Virus record (IMG/VR): IMGVR_UViG_3300044633_001813
Location: 1-35,950 of that record
Source of the DNA: a virus
Length of the DNA: 35,950 bases
Strand: one strand, 5' to 3'
Part shown: positions 30,478 to 35,950 of the stretch, piece after piece
How positions within the stretch are numbered: the first letter of the stretch is position 1
How the letters are laid out: the number at the start of each line of letters is the position of its first letter
The notes under the pieces: model-generated
The model's input: the letters and a program-made list of their open reading frames with translations, nothing else
Databases searched by the model: none
What the model was told of the DNA's origin: nothing
Position numbers and translations under genes: made by a program

Positions 30478-31677
30478 TCAGGGCCGGGCCATGCGGGGCA
30501 TGGGTCCGAGTTTGATGGCTTCCTTGAGGTATTTCTGGCGCTCGTCTTCGGTTGTCGCCGTCTTCGCCTTCTGCATGAGAAGGCTCTTGCGGGCCGCGAG
30601 GTCAGAGCCGGAACCGTCAACCGCTGCCAGGCGTGGAGTGCTGGCGCGTGACTCGTTCGGCGGGTCTTTGCGTTCGGTGCTTTTTGACTCCTGCATCGAG
30701 GAGGGCGCTTTTGTCGCAGCGCCCGCTGTGTCCGGGAAAGTGATGTCGGCACGGCGGCTTTGCAGCACGTCGTAGAGGGCGGCCTTGGCCACCAGTTCTT
30801 CCAGCCGCGTCGGCAGGCTGGCGTCTTTGAGATAGGTTTCGCGGGCTTCTTTATAGCCCTTGGTGGCGGTATGTTTCTCCGCCAGTTTGGCGGCAGACTC
30901 GCGCACCTTTCCCACTTTGGCATCGTGGCTGAACCATGCCTGCGCATCGGTGATGCGCTGCTGGTAGGTCGGCAGATCCGCCGGGCGTAGTTCGATCTCG
31001 CGCCCATCCGGCAGGGTATGGGTCACAGCTTCATCCTCGCCACGGCGTCCGGCTTTCACCTCGCGCTCATGGTAGGCCAGCAAAGCCTGCGCTTCCTTGG
31101 CATTCTCGCCCCAGGTAGCCACGGCATGGGCATCTTTGAAATGCACAAAGGCATTGCCAGCGAGTCCGGCAGCACGCACGGCGGCTTCACCATCCTGCTT
31201 CTCGATCTCGGCCAACTTGGTTTCCAGTTCGGTGACTTTGGCAGCGTGTTCGGCCACCTTGGCTTCCGCTTCCTGCGCACGTTTGCGCACCTTGGCGGCT
31301 TCTTTGCTCGCCTCGGTGATGCGCTTGCGGGCTTTCTCGTCCAACTTGGCCAGTTCCTCATCGCTGAGTTCGGCCACAGGTTCTTCGGCGATCACGGCGG
31401 GCGTTTCGTCCGGCGTATCAAAGGTGATGCTCTCAGCGTCCGCAGTTACCACGGGAGTCTCGTCCGCGACGGCAGGCTTAACTTCCACAGGTGTCACCGC
31501 AGCAGCGGCAGCCTTGGCGGCCTTCTTCGCCTTGCGGTTTTCCCGGAAGGCTTTGGCCTGCTCCGGGCTGAGTCCGCGCGCGATGCGCTCAGCGGTGGCG
31601 TCCTGCGGCGTAAGTATCACCACCGGAGCTTCAGCTTCGGCGGGCGCGGCAAGATCAGGCGTAGCAACTTCGGACAT
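30478..31677 (-). CDS. Scaffold-like head assembly protein
   Basis: 399 residues, acidic and Ala/Glu/Lys-rich. An Ala/Pro-rich start (1-100) is followed by a long coiled coil (about 105-165: ELSDEELAKLDEKARKRITE onward), a small domain (about 170-290, with VTHTLPDGREIELRPADLPT) and a basic C-terminal helix set. Lack of fixed structure, coiled coil and position directly before the major capsid gene fit a scaffold. No protease motif is visible, so this is likely not a fused protease-scaffold. Function is inferred from composition and order. Confidence 0.7.
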   Translation of the reverse strand: MSEVATPDLAAPAEAEAPVVILTPQDATAERIARGLSPEQAKAFRENRKAKKAAKAAAAAVTPVEVKPAVADETPVVTADAESITFDTPDETPAVIAEEPVAELSDEELAKLDEKARKRITEASKEAAKVRKRAQEAEAKVAEHAAKVTELETKLAEIEKQDGEAAVRAAGLAGNAFVHFKDAHAVATWGENAKEAQALLAYHEREVKAGRRGEDEAVTHTLPDGREIELRPADLPTYQQRITDAQAWFSHDAKVGKVRESAAKLAEKHTATKGYKEARETYLKDASLPTRLEELVAKAALYDVLQSRRADITFPDTAGAATKAPSSMQESKSTERKDPPNESRASTPRLAAVDGSGSDLAARKSLLMQKAKTATTEDERQKYLKEAIKLGPMPRMARP

Positions 31678-31753
31678 GGGCAGGACACTACTCGTCCCAC
31701 CCCATCACGGACAAGGCTTGGTAGTGAAGTGCAACGAAGTTTGACGCTGCTCG

Positions 31754-32044
31754 TTATTCCTCCTCGCGCTGAGTCGGTGCCGACTCCAGCCACGCCCGTG
31801 CCAGTTGGTAGAGATACAGCGCGCCACAAGCCTGCCCTTGATCGTGTGATGTGGCATCATGCTGCACGCCCTCGGCCTGCATTCCGAAGGCTTTGCGCTC
31901 GATCAGATTGAATAGCGCTTTCACCGCCGGGTCTTGGCGATTCTTGAATACCAACTCGCGGGCTTTGGTCCGCTCCTCCGGCGTGAGGTGGAAGCTTTGC
32001 CCATAGAGCGGGGCGCAGATAATAACGGGGGCAGTGTCGGGCAT
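31754..32044 (-). CDS. Small late protein between portal and scaffold, unknown
   Basis: 96 residues, starting MPDTAPVIICAPLYGQSFHL. The rest is helical: TPEERTKARELVFKNRQDPA, then VKALFNLIERKAFGMQAEGV and GALYLYQLARAWLESAPTQ. No family is recognised. It follows the portal gene by one base gap. It could be a portal accessory or head-completion protein by position only. Confidence 0.5.
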   Translation of the reverse strand: MPDTAPVIICAPLYGQSFHLTPEERTKARELVFKNRQDPAVKALFNLIERKAFGMQAEGVQHDATSHDQGQACGALYLYQLARAWLESAPTQREEE

Positions 32045-32045
32045 A

Positions 32046-34343
32046 TCAAACGGGTGATTGTGACTCCATCGGTGGCTGCTGCATCATCTGCGCCAGGCTC
32101 ACGCCCACCGGCAGCGCTTGCAGGGTTTGCAGCAGTTGCTCTCCGGCGGTGGCTTGGGCCAGCGGATCTTCAGACAAGGTGCGGCCGATGCGGGCATTCT
32201 CGCCACCGTGCTGCTTCTGGTTGTTTACCAGTCCGGCGAGGTAGCTCGTGAGCACCACATGGATCTGCTGCCCACCGATCACGCTTTGCTGGCGTAGCGG
32301 GCTGCGCATGACTTCATCACTGACGGCCTGCGCCAGTCCACCGAAGTCCATGCCCTCGGTGACATCCGGCGCACCACCGCTGAAGATTTCCGAGAGGTGA
32401 GCGCGGGCCATGTCCAGCGTCTGACGCTGGGCGGTGTCGGCATCTTTGGGCAGGCACTGCGCGGCCAGGCCGGGGTCCAGCATGTTGAAGCCCGCTTCCA
32501 GGATCGGCAGCGTGTTGATCTGCCCGCGGTTATCCAGCGGCACGATCATGTCCTTGATGAATCCGAGATGCTGGCGCGTCCATTCCACATCCAGACTCCT
32601 CACGTTAAACTTGGCCTGAATATCAAAGCCACCACGCACCTCATCTGCCGTGGCAGTGACGACTTCATTCGTGCCGGTAATCCGCGCCCCTTGCAGCGGC
32701 GGCATGTATTGCTGAATCAGCTTGGCCGTGCGGGCGATGCACTGGCTCAAAGAAAGCATGAACCATTCAAGCTCTGCCTGCCCCATCATCATTGCCACGC
32801 TGTCCGCCACGTTCTTGCTGGCGAAGCCAAAGAACTCGTTCACGCATTCACGCACGGTGCGCTCGATCTCAATACTGCGCCCATCGGGAGGCGGGATCTG
32901 CAAAGCGGTGGGCACCTTGCCACGAATCGACGGCAGGAACACACCCGGCGCGGGTCGCAGTCCTTCAAGTTCCGGGTCGCCGGTCCAGGTGGGGAAGGTG
33001 GTCAGGCTGGCAGCATCGGTGCGGCTGTCCCACTGCGCTTTCACCGCCTGCTCCTTGGTCATGGTGATCTCGGGCACGCTGAAACCGTCCAGCATCAGGC
33101 GTTCATCCTGGCTGAAGGTGAAGGGCACAAAGGGATAGGCACCATCCCAATCCATCCGCAGCTCGCGCTTTGCCACCTTGGCTTTCACATCGGCGTGCAT
33201 GACAGTGGCATAGGTGCCGGTGAGCCCGTCCACCGTCACGGCACGGTCCCACAGCTCGATGATCTGATACAGATGATTTTGCGCCTCGCCATTGGTGCGC
33301 GCGCTCCAGTTCACCCCGGCGCCGCTCAGTGCCCACGGGTAGCTGGCCATGCTGTTGCTGAAGAGATTGCTGCGGCCCTTGTGCTTTTCCAGCACCTCTT
33401 TGACCCAGGCTTTATCCCAATCATGCAGGGCAGCCTGCTCACGAATCCACTGCGCCGAACGCCAGCGCACGCGCGCCACCCAGCGGCACGAGTCCAGGCC
33501 GTCTTCCATCAGCGTTTCGTATGGAAAGAATACATCCACGAAGGGCTGCAAGGCTTCCCAGCAGGGGGAGCTACGCTTCACATAAGCGGCATGAACTGTG
33601 GCCCGCTCGTCGCCTTTGCGTAGAGCGGCCAGCGCCCGCTTGATGGATGCTTGCCCAATCTTACGACGTTGGGCCGCACCGGGTAGGTTGCTCAGGCAGA
33701 GGGCAATGATGCGCGCCTCGTCTGCCTCGTCCATGGCCAGCGCCTCGAAGTCGATGCCTTCAAGCAGCGTCATGTCCTGCGCCTCGGCAGCGACCTGCAT
33801 TTGCAGCCACTCCGCCACCATCGGAACGGTCAGCGTGATGGCCTCCACCCCGCGCTCCTCCTTCCATCCGACATACATCAGGCTGGCGCGGAAGCGATCC
33901 GCATAACTGCCGGCCCGCAGCCCCTGCGTGACGAACTCCGTGCGCATGGGGCCGTTCAAGTAATAGCGCAGCACCTGGCGCATGAGCCCGGCGCGCTTGG
34001 CGTCCGTGCTTTCCATCGGCGTCACCGTCAGGCTGCCGCTCATCAGCGCGGCGATTCGGGCGGCATTGCGACGGTTCATCACCGTTTGCGTCAGATGCAC
34101 CTCATGGTCAGCCGCGCCGTTGAAGGGCTTGGCATCGCTGGTCTTGGTGTTGGCTTTCTTGCCTGTGCCGGTCTTGTTCTGCCACCAGCATTTGCGTGTC
34201 TGCTCATTGATGGCCATCTGTTTCAGAAACAGGCTGGCATCACGGCAGGCGGCGTCCATCTCGTCCAGCGCATCGCTTACCTTCCAATCGGCAAGCGGCT
34301 TCTCCGGGTCAATAACGGAGGGAAGTTCAGTGGGTTCGGACAT
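32046..34343 (-). CDS. Portal protein
   Basis: 765 residues, the size of large podoviral portals. The pattern ADWKVSDALDEMDAACRDAS at the N-terminus, FNGAADHEVHLTQTVMNRRN, and the wing/clip region with WIREQAALHDWDKAWVKEV and AQNHLYQIIELWDRAVTVDG is portal-like. The stretch VPFTFSQDERLMLDGFSVPE leads into a stem and C-terminal helical part (LIQQYMPPLQGARI, then ASEQ-free barrel-like helices and a Gln-rich tail). The product should form the dodecameric DNA gateway of the head. The scaffold-like and capsid genes downstream fit. Family assignment is by pattern and order, not by search. Confidence 0.8.
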   Translation of the reverse strand: MSEPTELPSVIDPEKPLADWKVSDALDEMDAACRDASLFLKQMAINEQTRKCWWQNKTGTGKKANTKTSDAKPFNGAADHEVHLTQTVMNRRNAARIAALMSGSLTVTPMESTDAKRAGLMRQVLRYYLNGPMRTEFVTQGLRAGSYADRFRASLMYVGWKEERGVEAITLTVPMVAEWLQMQVAAEAQDMTLLEGIDFEALAMDEADEARIIALCLSNLPGAAQRRKIGQASIKRALAALRKGDERATVHAAYVKRSSPCWEALQPFVDVFFPYETLMEDGLDSCRWVARVRWRSAQWIREQAALHDWDKAWVKEVLEKHKGRSNLFSNSMASYPWALSGAGVNWSARTNGEAQNHLYQIIELWDRAVTVDGLTGTYATVMHADVKAKVAKRELRMDWDGAYPFVPFTFSQDERLMLDGFSVPEITMTKEQAVKAQWDSRTDAASLTTFPTWTGDPELEGLRPAPGVFLPSIRGKVPTALQIPPPDGRSIEIERTVRECVNEFFGFASKNVADSVAMMMGQAELEWFMLSLSQCIARTAKLIQQYMPPLQGARITGTNEVVTATADEVRGGFDIQAKFNVRSLDVEWTRQHLGFIKDMIVPLDNRGQINTLPILEAGFNMLDPGLAAQCLPKDADTAQRQTLDMARAHLSEIFSGGAPDVTEGMDFGGLAQAVSDEVMRSPLRQQSVIGGQQIHVVLTSYLAGLVNNQKQHGGENARIGRTLSEDPLAQATAGEQLLQTLQALPVGVSLAQMMQQPPMESQSPV

Positions 34344-34590
34344 CAGGATGGGCGGGTTTCACATTTGGTGACCCGCATCCAGCGCACCCTTCCCCAAGAG
34401 CAGGGCCACGCTTCTGCAAGTCCGCGCAGAAGTCAAGCACCGCTTGACGCAGCCACAGGCGGCGAGCGTGCAGGTGATGCGGCACTGGCGGAGGCATCTG
34501 CCTTTGCAGCAGTGCCTCCGCCTCCCGCCGCCGCATCCCGGCCTGCATCATCAGGTCACGCACTTGGGAAAAGGTGATGAGGATTGTCAT
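34327..34590 (-). CDS. Small late protein, unknown
   Basis: 87 residues, starting MTILITFSQVRDLMMQAGMR. A helix with RRREAEALLQRQMPPPVPHH leads into a basic, Arg/His-rich segment (HLHARRLWLRQAVLDFCADL), and the end carries GEGCAGCGSPNVKPAHPD, a single CxxC. The N-terminal FSQVRDLMMQAGMRRREAEA could be an HTH-type segment. Its end overlaps the portal start by 17 bases. Position before the portal would suit a small terminase or head regulator, but the evidence is thin. Confidence 0.5.
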   Translation of the reverse strand: MTILITFSQVRDLMMQAGMRRREAEALLQRQMPPPVPHHLHARRLWLRQAVLDFCADLQKRGPALGEGCAGCGSPNVKPAHPDVRTH

Positions 34591-34596
34591 GGGGTT

Positions 34597-34998
34597 TTAG
34601 AATGGAATGTCATCGCCTTCGGTTCCGTCGGTAAACGGCGACTCCTCGCCGGCCGGATTCGAGCTGCCCTGTCCTCTGGCGGTGCGTTGACCACCGGGTT
34701 CATACTCCCGCGCATTGCCAAGGAACGGCAGATTTGGCGGCTCTGGGCTTTCACGCTCCACTTTGGTGGTGCTTTCCTTGACCCAATGGGTATTCCCGAA
34801 GTCATCCCGGCCTTCCTTGTTTGGCACAAGGTCAATGGACAGGCCGAGCTTGCCGGATTTCTCGGCACGGCGGATGCGCGACTGACCCAAGACGATCACG
34901 AGGCATTCCTGCGGAATGCCCGCCTTGTCTTTGAGCTTCATGAGGTGCGCCCCTTGTAGTTTGCTGGGGTCAATGTAGGCGTTGAGTTTATTAGGCAT
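34597..34998 (-). CDS. Single-stranded-DNA-binding-like protein with SSB-type acidic tip
   Basis: 133 residues. The N-terminal domain (about 1-85: MPNKLNAYIDPSKLQGAHLM, QECLVIVLGQSRIRRAEKSG, LGLSIDLVPNK, WVKESTTKVERE) is beta-rich like a small OB-type domain. A Pro/Gly-rich disordered linker leads to the tail TDGTEGDDIPF. DDIPF is the same tip as in cellular SSB, where it binds partners such as helicases, nucleases and primase. The tail is seen; the OB fold is inferred. It lies just upstream of the head genes rather than in the early operon with the helicase, so it is expressed late unless it has its own promoter. Confidence 0.65.
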   Translation of the reverse strand: MPNKLNAYIDPSKLQGAHLMKLKDKAGIPQECLVIVLGQSRIRRAEKSGKLGLSIDLVPNKEGRDDFGNTHWVKESTTKVERESPEPPNLPFLGNAREYEPGGQRTARGQGSSNPAGEESPFTDGTEGDDIPF

Positions 34999-35008
34999 GG
35001 TAGGTGGT

Positions 35009-35028
35009 GGTTTGGTTTGGTTTGGTTT
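35009..35028. repeat. GGTTT pentamer tandem repeat, four units
   Basis: Four perfect GGTTT units lie between the leftward gene 35028-35342 and the SSB-like gene; the last T is the first base of the former's stop. On the transcribed strand it reads AAACC repeats in the leader of the SSB-like gene. No other gene or signal is seen in the gap. Confidence 0.85.
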
Positions 35029-35342
35029 TACTTGGTGGTTAGTGCAGCTTTGCTAATGGCGTTTGCGATTTGCTTGGCTAATTTCACAGACGGCAGTAGA
35101 TCGCCTGAACGTTCCGTTGAGAATAAGCATTCTTCCCCACGCCATACCTCTAACCCGCATTCATGCAGGTTTCGGATCAATGGCTGGTGTTTATCCATCA
35201 ACTTGGGCGTGATCAGCATCCGTAGTGGAGACCAGTCTTCACGGTCTTGACGTTCCCAAATATCAAATTCGATACCTTGAGAAGTTGCCCGCAGACATTG
35301 TTCATTTTTGACGTTTGCCCATTTAAGTGATTTGTTAGCCAT
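35028..35342 (-). CDS. Small late protein, unknown
   Basis: 104 residues, starting MANKSLKWANVKNEQCLRAT. It is an alpha/beta sequence with strands GIEFDIWERQDREDW and LRMLITPKLMDKHQP, helix LIRNLHECGLEVWRGEECLF and a final helix VKLAKQIANAISKAALT. No family is recognised. It follows the glycosyltransferase-like gene by 9 bases and precedes the SSB-like gene, so it may be part of a small non-structural block at the start of the late operon. Confidence 0.55.
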   Translation of the reverse strand: MANKSLKWANVKNEQCLRATSQGIEFDIWERQDREDWSPLRMLITPKLMDKHQPLIRNLHECGLEVWRGEECLFSTERSGDLLPSVKLAKQIANAISKAALTTK

Positions 35343-35351
35343 AAAGGTGGA

Positions 35352-35950
35352 TTACTTGGTGATGGGAAACTTTGCCTGTCCGACGTGGCCGACGAAGACA
35401 CGCTTGTCGATGAGCACGCGCCCGCCCAGCTCGCGCCACTTGGCGCAGAAGGCGAAGTCTTCGCTGGTGCCATCGTAGGAGGTCGGCCAAAAGCTGTGCA
35501 TGTCGCCGAACTCGGTGTTCTTCATCAGCGTCACATGCGGCTTCATCTTCTCGAACACGGAGCGATGAACTCGCATGAATCCGCGCGCCGTCTTGGCCAC
35601 CTCCCACAGAATGCCCTCGCACAGTGAAGGGTTTTCCATGCCCGGCAGCGGCACGATGGGAGCCTCGAACTTAACGGTGCGCTTGCTGTAAAGGCCGAAC
35701 ACCAGCGGCTCGTCATGCTCCAGAAGGTGCGCGAGGTCCTGCGGCTTAAACACGAGATCCGTGTCGATGACGATCATCTCATCACACTCGCTGGCGAGGA
35801 ACTGCTTAGTGGCGACATCCATGGCATAGCCAGGGTAGGGCGTGCTGAGATGGCAAAAGATGCTTTCACCTTGCAGCGCGCCCATCATGCTCACCGCCCA
35901 GGCGGTGACAGATAGGCCCATGCCGTTGTCGATGATGGGATAAAAGATAG
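35352..35950 (-). CDS. Glycosyltransferase-like (GT-A) protein, 5' end outside window
   Basis: The frame stays open to the window edge (FYPIIDNGMGLSVTAWAVSM), so the true start lies beyond 35950; the in-frame ATG at 35921 is not assumed to be the start. About 199 residues are visible. DEMIVIDTDLVFKPQDLAHL has the strand-DxD-loop of GT-A glycosyltransferases, where the Asp residues bind metal and the nucleotide sugar. Later, GFMRVHRSVFEKMKP and DFAFCAKWRELGGRVLIDKR resemble acceptor-side segments. Phages use such enzymes to modify virion proteins or DNA, or to change the host surface. Substrate unknown. Confidence 0.65.
   Translation of the reverse strand, partial: IFYPIIDNGMGLSVTAWAVSMMGALQGESIFCHLSTPYPGYAMDVATKQFLASECDEMIVIDTDLVFKPQDLAHLLEHDEPLVFGLYSKRTVKFEAPIVPLPGMENPSLCEGILWEVAKTARGFMRVHRSVFEKMKPHVTLMKNTEFGDMHSFWPTSYDGTSEDFAFCAKWRELGGRVLIDKRVFVGHVGQAKFPITK

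Overview
The window is most of a GC-rich temperate phage genome, tailed and probably podovirus-like. No host chromosomal gene is recognisable. Both edges cut through genes (a helix-turn-helix regulator at the left, a glycosyltransferase-like gene at the right), so the phage continues past both ends. The large terminase is not in the window; it is presumably beyond the right edge, upstream of the portal. The host is not proven. High GC, non-Shine-Dalgarno late starts, and NHL and choice-of-anchor-D domains would fit a Verrucomicrobiota-type bacterium; this is inference only.

Layout. Positions 1-1325 hold the immunity/control region: two leftward operons (a partial Xre regulator with a Cys-rich protein, and a repressor-like HTH protein) and a divergent promoter region. 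Positions 1326-8197 are a rightward early operon with many 1-8 base overlaps. It carries small unknown proteins, an excisionase-like HTH protein, a YdaU/DUF1376-type replication protein whose gene contains 33-bp iteron-like repeats, and a DnaB-type helicase. It ends in a startless ORF remnant and a strong terminator (8431-8456). Positions 8468-8570 hold a dense palindrome cluster. A leftward tyrosine integrase follows, then an attP-like region (9964-10259) with the 3' half of tRNA-Gln(CUG) between matching arm-type repeats. Positions 10256-35950 are one long leftward late operon. In transcription order it has: glycosyltransferase-like protein, small unknown, SSB-tailed protein, small unknown, portal, small unknown, scaffold-like protein, major capsid protein (DUF5309/SU10-like), head-tail candidates, tail fibre genes, lysis genes, a giant NHL-propeller protein, small unknowns, an EF-hand-bearing protein, a 1959-residue polyvalent/internal-virion-like protein, a dATP/dGTP diphosphohydrolase-like protein and a secreted protein beside attP.

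The tRNA fragment has phage genes on both sides, with the integrase on one and the end of the late operon on the other. It therefore reads as attP of unintegrated or circular phage DNA rather than attL or attR of a prophage. The most unusual items are the candidate origin inside the initiator gene, the symmetric attP arms, paired GGACA-N5-TGTCC dyads at a 21-bp pitch in two distant places, a holin-lipoprotein composite ORF, a membrane-anchored HTH protein in the lysis region, and a six-bladed NHL propeller on the largest surface-type protein.
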